From assembly GCA_029239905.1 (NCBI GenBank), contig JARBUB010000037.1:1-34074 (forward strand): DNA of 34,074 nt, written 5' to 3'. Of this stretch, positions 14,821 through 23,462 are shown in pieces. The stretch's first letter is position 1. Each line of letters starts with the position of its first letter. The position numbers and the translations under genes are program-made. The notes below the pieces were generated by a model, which was not told the DNA's origin, searched no databases, and saw only the letters and a program-made list of their open reading frames with translations. The stretch comes from Clostridia bacterium. Its GTDB lineage: Bacteria > Bacillota > Clostridia > Lutisporales > Lutisporaceae.

Positions 14821-15429
14821 ATGGTAAAGAAGAGACCAGCTAATCCGATAAAAGATGAAAAGTTGATACTGGATATCCAGGATTATTTGAAATATAAAGA
14901 TGAGAGAAATTTTGTTTTATTTGTCCTTGGGATATCAACTGGATATAGAGCTGGTGATCTTGTAATCCTGAAGTCAAGAGATATAAGAAAGGCTCTATCT
15001 GATGGCTATTTTGAAATTTTAGAAGGGAAAAAGATTCATAGCAAAAATATCCGGAAAGAAAATATTAAACCTAGAGTAGTAAAGATAATAGGAAATCTTG
15101 AGATAATATTAAAACGGTTTATTAAAGATAAAAAAGACTATGAATATATATTTCAATCAAGAAAAGGCTGCAACAAACATATAGAGGTCAGTAGAGTGAG
15201 CACTATATTAAGGGAAGCCGGGGAACAATTTGGTTTAAAAAATATAACAGCCCATTCTTTGAGAAAAACCTTTGCTTATCAGATCTATGTTGAAAGTAAT
15301 TATGATATCACTGTTGTTAAAGAGATGCTTGGTCATAGCAGCATTGAAGAAACTAAAGCATATATAGGCCTCGATAGAGAAACCTACGACAAATATACAG
15401 ATTCACTTAATAAGTTCATAAGAGCTTGA
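14821..15429 (+). CDS. Minimal tyrosine recombinase
   Basis: 202 aa, only a catalytic domain. The active-site set appears complete: Arg43 (GYRAGDL), Lys at about 70-71, His145 and Arg148 (HSLRKTF), His172 (LGHSS) and nucleophile Tyr181 (AYIGL). The N-terminal core-binding domain of phage integrases is absent, so it is probably not the integrase of this phage, which encodes a serine integrase. Such short recombinases lie before terminase genes in several clostridial phages. Possible resolvase of genome multimers or of the nearby inverted repeats. Confidence 0.82.
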   Translation: MVKKRPANPIKDEKLILDIQDYLKYKDERNFVLFVLGISTGYRAGDLVILKSRDIRKALSDGYFEILEGKKIHSKNIRKENIKPRVVKIIGNLEIILKRFIKDKKDYEYIFQSRKGCNKHIEVSRVSTILREAGEQFGLKNITAHSLRKTFAYQIYVESNYDITVVKEMLGHSSIEETKAYIGLDRETYDKYTDSLNKFIRA

Positions 15430-15446
15430 GTGAATCTTATTTTTTA
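15399..15446 (+). terminator. Terminator overlapping the recombinase 3' end
   Basis: AGATTCACT (15399-15407) pairs with AGTGAATCT (15429-15437), a 21-nt loop with a weak inner pair, then TATTTTTTA. The first arm is inside the recombinase coding sequence. Confidence 0.6.
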
Positions 15447-15790
15447 GGCTCGAATGTTTTATTTTTTAACTATTGAACATTAACATATAAAAATTATCGT
15501 GCATATATAAGAAGAGATTTTTAAAAATGAATGTTTGATTCCCTATGAAAATGCAACATTCAAAAAGTAGTGGAAGAATCAACTCAAAGCATTGATATAT
15601 TTAGCTTACAAGCACTTAGTGGTGAAAATTATAAAAAGAATATCAAAAACTGAAATTCTCAAACTGTCCTTTTTAAAGCGGATAAATGCCGAGAACAACT
15701 CAACTAAATTCATTTCAGTAAAGTTTATTGTATATTTTTATTAGAATTTATAGACAGTGAAAATGGACAGTTACATGTGGAGGAGAGGAT
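15447..15790. other. Gene-free leader of the late operon
   Basis: About 344 bp without a credible gene between the early and late blocks. It holds GAATGTT at 15452-15458 and 15529-15535, GAACATT at 15475-15481 and AACATTC at 15555-15561; the last two facing copies could form a 7-bp stem with a 19-nt loop. An 8-bp inverted pair AACTGTCC (15662-15669) / GGACAGTT (15765-15772) also lies here. Natural place for the late promoter and activator sites; no consensus promoter is convincing. Confidence 0.5.
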
Positions 15791-16429
15791 ATGGCTAAGG
15801 AAAGAAATCCAAACAGAGATAAAGCATTTGTTTTATACAAGGAGCATCATGGCAATATAACAATAATTAAAATAGCTGAGATGCTATCTGAAAAAGAAAG
15901 AAACGTTAGGTTCTGGAAAAGTGAAGATAAATGGGACGAGAACTATAACCCAAAAGGAGGAGCACCAAAGGGGAATCAGAATGCCGTTGGTAATAATGGT
16001 GGTGCTTCTGAGAGAAATCAAAATGCAAGAAAAGAAGGATGGTATTCAAAATATTATCCTACTGAGTCTAGAAACCTTATAAAAGAGGTTGAGGAAGCGG
16101 GAGGTTCTACCTTAGAAATACTTTGGGCTCAGATAATTACACAATGGGAATGGGAATTCCAGTTCGCTTGGGATAGACAAGCTACTTTTCTTAATTCTCA
16201 ATCAAGGGCAATGGCGCAATTGACAAGCATGATTAAGCGCTATGAAGAAATGCTTGTTACAAATAGAGATTTAATTACAGAAGAACAACGGTTAAGAGTT
16301 CAAAAGCTTAAGACAGAATTAAAGAATCCGGAGCTTAAGCATAGAATTAAGCATGACAATGAAAAGCTTAAGCTTGAGAAGGAAAAATTCAAGCATCAAA
16401 AAGCAATGAACAAAGAAAAGATGTGGTGA
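15791..16429 (+). CDS. terS: Terminase small subunit (PBSX/PF10668-type)
   Basis: 212 aa, GTGGAGGAGAGG upstream of ATG 15791. The N-terminal HTH (RDKAFVLYKEHHGNITIIKI, then RFWKSEDKW) is followed by the characteristic GGAPKGNQNAVGNNGGA linker and a long basic C-terminal coiled coil (about 160-212). Binds the packaging site and stimulates the large terminase. Stop TGA overlaps the ATG of the next gene. A second, P27-like small-subunit gene lies downstream. Confidence 0.82.
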   Translation: MAKERNPNRDKAFVLYKEHHGNITIIKIAEMLSEKERNVRFWKSEDKWDENYNPKGGAPKGNQNAVGNNGGASERNQNARKEGWYSKYYPTESRNLIKEVEEAGGSTLEILWAQIITQWEWEFQFAWDRQATFLNSQSRAMAQLTSMIKRYEEMLVTNRDLITEEQRLRVQKLKTELKNPELKHRIKHDNEKLKLEKEKFKHQKAMNKEKMW

Positions 16430-17100
16430 TGAGCATGGACAAGGTACATTTATTTTATTGTTCTAAACCTTGGAGGGACTTGTCATATAGACTAAAGATA
16501 GAAGCCAAGGGCAGATGCAGCAGGTGCGGAGAAGTAATTGAAGACTTTAGCCAGTTGATAGGGCATCACAAGATAGAACTTACTGAAGATAATGTAGATG
16601 ATCCTAACATATCTCTTAACCCAATACACATTGAGATTATCTGTTTTAATTGTCACAACAAAGAGCATAGAAGGTTTGGCAATAAGCAGCATGTATATAT
16701 TGTGTATGGCAGTCCACTTAGTGGAAAGAGTACTTTGGTTAGGGAACTCATGCAGCATGGAGATATAGTACTTGATATGGATGCGCTATGGCAGGCGGTT
16801 ACATTTCAACCTGAGTATATCAAGCCAAAGAATGTACGCTTTAATGTGTTTAAGATTAGGGATGATATACTCGACCAGATAAAGACAAGGTATGGTCAAT
16901 GGTATGATGCATATATCATAGGGGGTTATCCTGATAAGTATGAGCGTGAGAGATTGGCACAGTCCTTAGGAGCAGAGTTTATTTATTGTGAGAGTACTAA
17001 AGAAGAATGTATTAAAAGATTAGAGCAAAGCAATAAGCCGAAGCAATGGCTTGAATATATAAATGATTGGTGGGAAAAGTATAGCCCCCCTGGTCAGTGA
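16429..17100 (+). CDS. HNH nuclease fused to a P-loop kinase-like domain
   Basis: 223 aa from ATG 16429 (TGATG overlap with terS). Residues 1-85 form an HNH module with two Cys pairs (Cys30/33 and Cys72/75) and His46-His47. From residue 88 a P-loop domain begins: Walker A GSPLSGKST at 94-102, DMDALW about 116-121, and a C-terminal part resembling small kinases. HNH proteins beside terminase assist packaging cleavage in HK97-like phages. The fused kinase-like domain is less usual: it could be a nucleic-acid kinase or act in end processing, as inference. Confidence 0.75.
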   Translation: MSMDKVHLFYCSKPWRDLSYRLKIEAKGRCSRCGEVIEDFSQLIGHHKIELTEDNVDDPNISLNPIHIEIICFNCHNKEHRRFGNKQHVYIVYGSPLSGKSTLVRELMQHGDIVLDMDALWQAVTFQPEYIKPKNVRFNVFKIRDDILDQIKTRYGQWYDAYIIGGYPDKYERERLAQSLGAEFIYCESTKEECIKRLEQSNKPKQWLEYINDWWEKYSPPGQ

Positions 17101-17203
17101 TATATAGCGATAGCGATTTACTGGGAGGGGTTATCTTTGTAACATACAGTAAAATTTTGACTTTTTGTTTCAGATTTTTGGAGAAAAATTAAAAGAGGGT
17201 GAG

Positions 17204-17527
17204 ATGATGGCAAATGTTGACTTGTTAGCCGAGATTGAGAGGCTTAAAGCAGAATTTATTGGTGCAAGCGAAAATAAATTAAGAGCTTTTGCATTGATAG
17301 AGCAAGCAGCTTATGAAAGGTTATATTTACGTAGGCTGAATGAGCAGGCCTTAGCAACCGGATTGGTCAAAATACACCCTAAGAATCCTCAAATGCAAAA
17401 GGCTTTGCCTGTATCTAATGAGATTTCTAAACATTCAGCTTCACTGACAAATATAATGGATAAGCTAATAAAGCATTTATATACAGAAACGGATGATGAT
17501 GATGACGGACTTGACGAATATGCATAG
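17204..17527 (+). CDS. P27-family-like terminase small subunit
   Basis: 107 aa from ATG 17204, AGAGGGTGAG upstream. NPQMQKALPVSNEISKHSASLTNIMDKL followed by an acidic tail ending DDDDDGLDEYA resembles short P27 small terminases, which end in DDGLDEF/Y. Overlaps the large terminase by about 8 bp, as small and large subunits often do. A different small-subunit type is encoded at 15791, so one may have another role. Confidence 0.6.
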   Translation: MMANVDLLAEIERLKAEFIGASENKLRAFALIEQAAYERLYLRRLNEQALATGLVKIHPKNPQMQKALPVSNEISKHSASLTNIMDKLIKHLYTETDDDDDGLDEYA

Positions 17528-19205
17528 TTACTTAATTGAGTACTATAAGAAATGTAAATCTAAAGAAATCATCATAGGCAAAGAGTTAATGGCACAACTT
17601 GAAATACTTATGAATGACATGGATAGTTCTTCATATCGTTTTGATGTAACTGAAGCTCATAAGAGGATTAAGTTTATCGAGCATGAGTGTAAACATAGCA
17701 TTTCACCTTTTGCCGGGGCTCCTTTTTTACTGGAGTTATGGCAAAAAGCATTTCTTGAAGCAAAGTACAGCTTTTATATGGAGATTGAGGGGAAGTGGCT
17801 AAGAAGATTTAACAGGACCTTATTATTAATTGGCAGAAAAAACGGAAAAACAACACTCTGCGCAGCTGACAGCTTAGCGGAGTTTTTTTGTGGGAATGTT
17901 GGTACCAATATCTTATGTGCCTCTAATGATTATGAGCAGGCAGGGCTTGTTTTTGATGAGATAAACAACATGAGGGAAGAAAGCCCAAAGCTTGAAAAGG
18001 TAAGCCGCAAAAATATTAAGGGCATATTCATGGGTAACCCTAAGCAAAAGAAGAAAAAGGGTAAGTTTAGCAAGCAAAATAAGGCTAAAATTAAAAAGCT
18101 TTCTGTTAAGACTGGTGCCAAAGAAGGCAAGAACGTAGATAAGGCGGTTATTGATGAAGTGCATGAGATGGAAGACAACAGTCTAGTAGCACCAATAGTT
18201 CAGTCCACTTCGACTAAAGATGAAGCAATGATTGATGAAATATCAACTGAGGGATTCACTCAAGATGGATATTTAGATGGGGAGCTTAAAGAAGCCAGAT
18301 TAGCGCTAAAAGGAGAGTTGCATCGGCCAAGAACACTGTATTGGCTTTACACCCAGGATAGTGAAATTGAGATATGGCAAGACCGCAGCAGTTGGCCGAA
18401 GAGCAATCCTAATCTTGGAATAGCAAAGAAATGGCATTATCTTGATGGGTTAATTGAAGAAGCTAAGACCAACAGCGCAACCAGAGCATTCATGTTAGCA
18501 AAGGATTTTAACATAAAGCAATCCAATGCCCAGGCTTGGATGCAGCAAAGTGACATACTGAATACTGAAACCTTCGACCTTAAGGATTTTGTCGGAGGTT
18601 TTTATATTTCCGGTAATGACTTTGCAGAAACTACGGATTTGTGTGCATCAAGAATACTTCTTAAGAAGCCTAATGATAAAAAGACTTATTTATATTCAAG
18701 GTATTGGATCCCAGAAAGCAAATTAGAAAACGCTCCGGATGATGTAGACTATAGAGAATGGGAGAGCATGGGATTGCTTACAATTGTGCCAGGCAATGTA
18801 GTTACAAGCTCGTTGATAGCCGATTGGCATTTTTATTTGCTTACTGAATATGATTTAAAGCCTTTTAAAAGTGGATACGATAACAGATTTGCTAAGGATT
18901 TTCAAAATAAATATATAGAGTTGTTTGGAGAAAAGGTAGCTGTCAATATACCACAGGAAGCAAAGGTTCTAAATAATCCAATGAGAACATTAGAAGCAGA
19001 TCTAAGAGATAAGACTGTAATTTATAATAATAATCCTATGGACTTCTGGTGCTTTTGCAATACAGGCATAAAACTTGATACCGTGGGCCGAATAATGCCT
19101 TGTAAAATGCATCCTAAAAAGAAGATTGACGGCACAGCTACTGCAGTTATTTGTTATGCAACTTTAGAATGGTTTAGATCAGAGTTTATGTCTCTGATTG
19201 GATAG
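17520..19205 (+). CDS. terL: Terminase large subunit
   Basis: 561 aa from ATG 17520 (overlapping the P27-like stop); ATGs at 17493-17502 are in frame but lack a ribosome site. ATPase: Walker A GRKNGKTT about 105-112, Walker B VIDEVHE about 210-216. A Lys-rich insertion (NPKQKKKKGKFSKQNKAK) lies between about 173 and 191. Nuclease part includes GNDFAETTD and a distal Asp-rich region. Terminase_1 family; it translocates DNA into the prohead and cuts headfuls or cos ends. Confidence 0.93.
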   Translation: MHSYLIEYYKKCKSKEIIIGKELMAQLEILMNDMDSSSYRFDVTEAHKRIKFIEHECKHSISPFAGAPFLLELWQKAFLEAKYSFYMEIEGKWLRRFNRTLLLIGRKNGKTTLCAADSLAEFFCGNVGTNILCASNDYEQAGLVFDEINNMREESPKLEKVSRKNIKGIFMGNPKQKKKKGKFSKQNKAKIKKLSVKTGAKEGKNVDKAVIDEVHEMEDNSLVAPIVQSTSTKDEAMIDEISTEGFTQDGYLDGELKEARLALKGELHRPRTLYWLYTQDSEIEIWQDRSSWPKSNPNLGIAKKWHYLDGLIEEAKTNSATRAFMLAKDFNIKQSNAQAWMQQSDILNTETFDLKDFVGGFYISGNDFAETTDLCASRILLKKPNDKKTYLYSRYWIPESKLENAPDDVDYREWESMGLLTIVPGNVVTSSLIADWHFYLLTEYDLKPFKSGYDNRFAKDFQNKYIELFGEKVAVNIPQEAKVLNNPMRTLEADLRDKTVIYNNNPMDFWCFCNTGIKLDTVGRIMPCKMHPKKKIDGTATAVICYATLEWFRSEFMSLIG

Positions 19206-19215
19206 GAGGTGAATG

Positions 19216-20463
19216 ATGAGAATATTAGATTATCTTAAAAATGTACTACCCCAGAGCCAAGAGCGAAAATATAGGTCTTGGCTGATTGATGGCGCACCAC
19301 TCTTTTCAAGTTTCGGAAAAGATATCTACCTTTCTGACTTCGTCAATAACGCCATCGATAGGGTAGCAAGTGAAATTAGTAAGATAGAATTAAAAAGCAT
19401 AGTTCAGAATGGTGATGTGCTGAAAGTTCAAAACGATGACATTACAAGACTATTCAGATTTAAACCTAACCCTCTGCAAACAACAAGTGATTTTTTTGCA
19501 AACGTAGAATGGTTGCGGCGCAAACACTGTAATGCATTTATTTACCCACAGTATGTGAATATTATATTACCTGATGGAAGACAATTCAAAAAATATATTG
19601 CCTTCTATCCACTGAATCCAAGTTTTGTTTATATAGGTGAAAATGATGGCAAGGTGTGGGAGATAAGATTTGATTTTGAGGATGGGAGCAGCTACACATT
19701 ACCTTACGCAGACTTGATTCATTTAAGGTGGCGCAGGGGAGCGAATACGATCATTGGCGGTGGTGATGATCGCGGTGAGGTCAATGATTACGATGTAATT
19801 CGTACCATTGATGCTTTGGACAAAACAATCCAAGGCTTACCGAAGAGTATAGAAGCATCCTTGCAAATTAAAGGAGTCTATAGCGCTAAGACACTAGCAG
19901 ATCAAGCGAAACTGGGCAAAATGAGAGATGACTTTGAAAGCCATATAACAACAAGTAAAAGTGGTATGATTGCCACAGATTTAGCGGGTGAGTTTACACC
20001 GGTTAATATTAATGCTCCGGAAATATCTGATACAGCATTAAAATTTCTTAAGTCAGTTATTCAAGAACGCTATGGAGTTTCAGCTGCAATTCTCAGTGGT
20101 GATTATACCGGCAATCAACATAGCGCATTTTATCAAACTGCAATAGAAGACTTTATAGTGCAATTTGAACAGGCATTTACAGCTTGTATATTCACTCAGA
20201 GGGAGCAGGATGTAGGCCATAGGGGCAAATGCTATTACTCTAAGGTTAATTATATGGCAACTGCTGACAAAATGAACCTAGCAGGGCTTGCAAAGGAAAC
20301 TGGAATAATGACACTTAATCAAATAAATGAAATGTTTGGCATTGAACCATTCCCAGATGGAAATAGGAGGCTGCAGAGTCTTAACTATGTGAATATCAAA
20401 GATATAGATGCTTACCAAAAGGGCAAGGCGGGAGTGAAGGAGGGAAAAGATGAGCAAGAATAA
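19216..20463 (+). CDS. HK97-family portal protein
   Basis: 415 aa from the second of two adjacent ATGs (19216), better spaced from AGGAGG (19204-19209) than 19213. Motifs: VNNAIDRVASEISKI, RFKPNPLQTTSDFFANVEWL and ERYGVSAAILSGDYTGNQHS, typical of HK97-type portals. The 12-mer ring forms the DNA entry channel. Overlaps the protease gene by 14 bp. Confidence 0.93.
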   Translation: MRILDYLKNVLPQSQERKYRSWLIDGAPLFSSFGKDIYLSDFVNNAIDRVASEISKIELKSIVQNGDVLKVQNDDITRLFRFKPNPLQTTSDFFANVEWLRRKHCNAFIYPQYVNIILPDGRQFKKYIAFYPLNPSFVYIGENDGKVWEIRFDFEDGSSYTLPYADLIHLRWRRGANTIIGGGDDRGEVNDYDVIRTIDALDKTIQGLPKSIEASLQIKGVYSAKTLADQAKLGKMRDDFESHITTSKSGMIATDLAGEFTPVNINAPEISDTALKFLKSVIQERYGVSAAILSGDYTGNQHSAFYQTAIEDFIVQFEQAFTACIFTQREQDVGHRGKCYYSKVNYMATADKMNLAGLAKETGIMTLNQINEMFGIEPFPDGNRRLQSLNYVNIKDIDAYQKGKAGVKEGKDEQE

Positions 20464-21052
20464 AGAATATGAACGTCGATTGATTGAAATTAGAGCTGTT
20501 GAAAATGATGAAGATAAAATGTTAGTGGAAGGTTATGCAATTATTTATGATCAACCGGCTACTCATCAATATGGTAGCAGGAAATTTACGGAGACAATAA
20601 AAAAAGGTGCGCTAGACAACACTGACATGAAAGATGTACCTATGAGGTATAACCATAATGATAATGTAATGATTATGGCCAGAACAAGAAATAAGTCATT
20701 GCAGCTTATAAAAGATGCTAAGGGGTTAAAGATACAAGCTGATCTATTAGATACACAAAGCAATAGAGATTTATACAAAGGGATACAGGAAGGTCTGATA
20801 GACAAAATGTCCTTTGCCTTTTCCGTTGCTGATGGCGGAGATACTTGGACCTTTGGAGAGAAAGAGACTACTAGAGATGTAAACAACATTGCGAAACTGT
20901 ACGACGTATCGGTTGTGGACACGCCGTTTTACGATAGTACATCTATATATGCTCGTAGCCTTGAATTGCTGGATAGCGAAGAGAAGCGGCTGGAAAGCTT
21001 ACACGAGTTAGAATTACTAAAACTAAAAGCAAAAATTAAGGGGGAAATGTAA
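20450..21052 (+). CDS. HK97-family prohead protease
   Basis: 200 aa. LVEGYAIIYDQP near the N-terminus, candidate catalytic His69 (RYNHN) and Ser121 (KMSFAFSV), then VVDTPFYDSTS. Serine protease of the U35 type that trims the capsid delta domain and scaffold during maturation. Usual length and position between portal and capsid. Confidence 0.93.
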   Translation: MSKNKEYERRLIEIRAVENDEDKMLVEGYAIIYDQPATHQYGSRKFTETIKKGALDNTDMKDVPMRYNHNDNVMIMARTRNKSLQLIKDAKGLKIQADLLDTQSNRDLYKGIQEGLIDKMSFAFSVADGGDTWTFGEKETTRDVNNIAKLYDVSVVDTPFYDSTSIYARSLELLDSEEKRLESLHELELLKLKAKIKGEM

Positions 21053-21053
21053 A

Positions 21054-22316
21054 TTGAAAAAGAAATTAATGGACCTGTTAGCAAAGAAAAATGAGAGAAA
21101 GGCAGCTATAAACACGCAAGCTCAAGCATCTAGCGATGTTGCAGAGCTAAGAAACTTGAATGCAGAACTTGATGGGCTTAATGTGGAGATTAGAAGTCTT
21201 GAAGAAATGATTGCTGCTCTTCCTGATGAGGAAGAAAAGCCAAATGAAAGAACAGCAGCAGTTAACGGACAAATCCCAGGGGTAGTAGTGGCAAGTGCCA
21301 AAGGTCAAGAGCAACGTAAAGCTGCGGATGAAATAGAAACCCGCATTGAAGCAGTTGCCACAGATTTGAGAAGCGGCAAAGAAGTAGCTATTTCAGCTGA
21401 TATTCAAGAATACCTTGAAAAGCGTGCAGTTACCACTGCCAATATTATGTTGGAAAATAAATACAAGAGAGAAGTAGCGGAAAACTTTAATGAGGTAGCA
21501 CAGACAATTGACTTAGTTGATGCTTTCCCGCTTGATGGCGGAAGTGCTTATGATGTTTCTTTCCAAATTACTGATGGCGATGCAGATTATGCTGTTGAAG
21601 GAGAAACATATACAAACGATGAGGGTACATTTGGAACTGCAAGCACTGGCAGAGCAAAGATTACCAATAGTGCAATTGTAAATGAGGAAGTTGTGGAGCT
21701 TCCGAATGCTGACTATCTTACTAGAATTGTAAACAGCGTAAGAAAGTCAATTCGTAAGAAGGCAAGCAATCAAATCATTGCTGGATTAGGAGGGACCAAT
21801 CAGCTAAAAGGTATTTACAATGCTCCAGCAATATTAATACCTGACACTTATAAGGTTGAAGTATCTGAGATTAACGGAGAGACTTTAAGAAAGATAGTGT
21901 TTGCGTATGGTGGAGATGAAGATATCGAAAGCCCTGCAACTTTGTTCTTGAGCAAGCTTGATTTAGCTGCATTTGCTGCAGTCAAAGCAACAGATGGCAG
22001 ACCTTACTACAGCATAACCTACAATGGAGCAAACGGTACTATTGAAGAAGTTGGCGGAGGATTAAGAGTTCCATACAGCATTAATAGTGCTTGTAATGCT
22101 CTATCAAATGTTGCTACAGTTGTAGGAACAAAGACTATGGTTTATGGTTCCCCAACGAACTATGAATTGCCATTATTCTCTCCTTTGACAATAAAAAGGT
22201 CAGACGAGAGATACATCGACCAAGGCAAGATTGGTTTCTTTGGCAAGACTATCGCTGGAGGAATAGTAAACAAATACAAAGGCTTCATTCCTATAGTTAA
22301 AATAGCAGCAGTATAG
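21054..22316 (+). CDS. HK97-fold major capsid protein
   Basis: 420 aa from TTG 21054, AAGGGGGAAATG upstream and 1 bp after the protease stop. Residues 1-120 are a helical, charged delta domain, to be removed by the protease. The mature shell part has YDVSFQITDGDADYAVEGE, RKKASNQIIAGLGGTNQLKG and a C-terminal ERYIDQGKIGFFGKTIAGG segment typical of phage capsids. Confidence 0.95.
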   Translation: MKKKLMDLLAKKNERKAAINTQAQASSDVAELRNLNAELDGLNVEIRSLEEMIAALPDEEEKPNERTAAVNGQIPGVVVASAKGQEQRKAADEIETRIEAVATDLRSGKEVAISADIQEYLEKRAVTTANIMLENKYKREVAENFNEVAQTIDLVDAFPLDGGSAYDVSFQITDGDADYAVEGETYTNDEGTFGTASTGRAKITNSAIVNEEVVELPNADYLTRIVNSVRKSIRKKASNQIIAGLGGTNQLKGIYNAPAILIPDTYKVEVSEINGETLRKIVFAYGGDEDIESPATLFLSKLDLAAFAAVKATDGRPYYSITYNGANGTIEEVGGGLRVPYSINSACNALSNVATVVGTKTMVYGSPTNYELPLFSPLTIKRSDERYIDQGKIGFFGKTIAGGIVNKYKGFIPIVKIAAV

Positions 22317-22327
22317 GAGGCTGAATT

Positions 22328-22750
22328 ATGAAAGCAAAAGTAATTAAGCGGTTTGAAGATAAATACACCAAAGCCATTCATGTAGAGGGTGAGGATATAA
22401 CAATATCAAATGAGAGGTTCGAGGAAATTAACTCGACCTCTCTAGGTATTTTCCTTGAACCTATCGAAGATGAAGAAGAAAAACTTGCTAAAGAAAAGGC
22501 AGAAAAACAAAAGGAAGCTGAGGCAAAACTAAAGGCAGAACTTTATGCTAGAGTAGAAAAATTACAACTTGAACTGCCTGATGGGCTAACAATAAAGCAA
22601 GTGCAAGAAGCAGTTGAAGAGGCTGAGGCTAAGGCAAGAGTGCTTGCTGAAAAAGAAGCAGAGGAAGCGAAGGCCAAAGCTAAAGAAGAAGCGAGGGTTA
22701 AGAAGAAGAAGCGAGGGTTAAGTCCGAGGAAGATAAAAAGAAAAAGTTAG
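22328..22750 (+). CDS. Charged structural-region protein with frameshifted C-terminus
   Basis: 140 aa, AGGAGG upstream. N-terminal 45 residues form a small folded unit (KAKVIKRFEDKYTKAIHVEG), followed by an Ala/Glu/Lys helix. A 20-bp tandem duplication (GCGAGGGTTAAGAAGAAGAA at 22691-22710, then again from 22711) is not a multiple of three and changes the frame. The present end is basic (KKKKRGLSPRKIKRKS). Without the duplication it would read RVKSEEDKKKKLEE and stop at 22756-22758. Unknown; possibly a head decoration or accessory protein. Confidence 0.65.
   Translation: MKAKVIKRFEDKYTKAIHVEGEDITISNERFEEINSTSLGIFLEPIEDEEEKLAKEKAEKQKEAEAKLKAELYARVEKLQLELPDGLTIKQVQEAVEEAEAKARVLAEKEAEEAKAKAKEEARVKKKKRGLSPRKIKRKS
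22691..22722 (+). repeat. 20-bp tandem duplication
   Basis: GCGAGGGTTAAGAAGAAGAA is followed directly by GCGAGGGTTAAG, a period of 20 in a purine-rich tract, probably replication slippage. It shifts the reading frame of the gene at 22328. Confidence 0.85.
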
Positions 22751-22768
22751 AAGAGTAGGTGATGGAGT

Positions 22769-23038
22769 ATGGCACTAATTGATGATGTAAAACCACGACT
22801 CGGAATATACTACTCCGATGTCAAAAAAGACAAAGAAGTCCAGGACATGATTAATGGTGCTACTCTATATTTCAAAGGTGCGGGGTGGGATATTTCCACC
22901 CCTGATGCCTTAGCTATAGAGGCAGTCACACTCTATTGCAAAATGGCTCAGTCAACAGACCCAGCACAACTAATCAATCATCCTGTGCTTTTGTCTTTCA
23001 TTGCACAAGGAAGGGTGGTGGTATCGGATGAAATTTAA
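22769..23038 (+). CDS. Head-tail connector (gp6-like)
   Basis: 89 aa, all helical (LIDDVKPRLGIYYSDVKKDK, ALAIEAVTLYCKMAQSTDP), typical of gp6/gp15-type connector proteins that form a ring under the portal. Start ATG after GGTGATGGAG. Overlaps the next gene by 11 bp. Confidence 0.82.
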   Translation: MALIDDVKPRLGIYYSDVKKDKEVQDMINGATLYFKGAGWDISTPDALAIEAVTLYCKMAQSTDPAQLINHPVLLSFIAQGRVVVSDEI

Positions 23039-23462
23039 CCCGAATACACCTATTATGTTGTATGCCAAAGAAAGCGGCGCATATGTGCCTGGTCAAGGTC
23101 AAACAAATACATGGGCTTTGGTAGAAAGCATAACCAAACCTGAAACAGAAGAAATGCCTGCAGAAAAAGCAAGCGTTTTTTATTGTGAATGGAAAGGCAG
23201 CTTTGGAGACAGGGCAATATCTGCAGAGGCCATAGGTGTAAAAGACTCAGCGACTATAAGAACATTTTATAATCCCACAGTTTATGAAAAGCTTAAGACT
23301 GTACAAGTAGTAATTGTGAAAAATGCTGATTCTACCGCCATTGTAGATGGAGAACCAAACAAGAATAATCCCAATGTTTATGAACTCTGGGGCTGCGTGG
23401 ACAACGTGCTGGAGGAAAATCAGTTTATGGAATTTAGGGTTAGGAGGTATGAAGGACTATGA
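23028..23462 (+). CDS. Head-closure / head-tail adaptor protein
   Basis: 144 aa from ATG 23028, with GGAAGGGTGGTGG upstream; an earlier in-frame start at 23001 lies deep in the preceding gene. N-terminal LYAKESGAYVPGQGQTNTW and later SATIRTFYNPTVYEKLK, VYELWGCVDN and EFRVRRYEGL fit the beta-barrel adaptor family (SPP1 gp16-like). Closes the head after packaging. Confidence 0.75.
   Translation: MKFNPNTPIMLYAKESGAYVPGQGQTNTWALVESITKPETEEMPAEKASVFYCEWKGSFGDRAISAEAIGVKDSATIRTFYNPTVYEKLKTVQVVIVKNADSTAIVDGEPNKNNPNVYELWGCVDNVLEENQFMEFRVRRYEGL

Noticed and set aside
17085-17135. Possible hairpin between CCCCCCTGGTCAGT and ACTGGGAGGGG
   Set aside because: Pairing is interrupted and loop is long; not convincing as terminator or packaging site.
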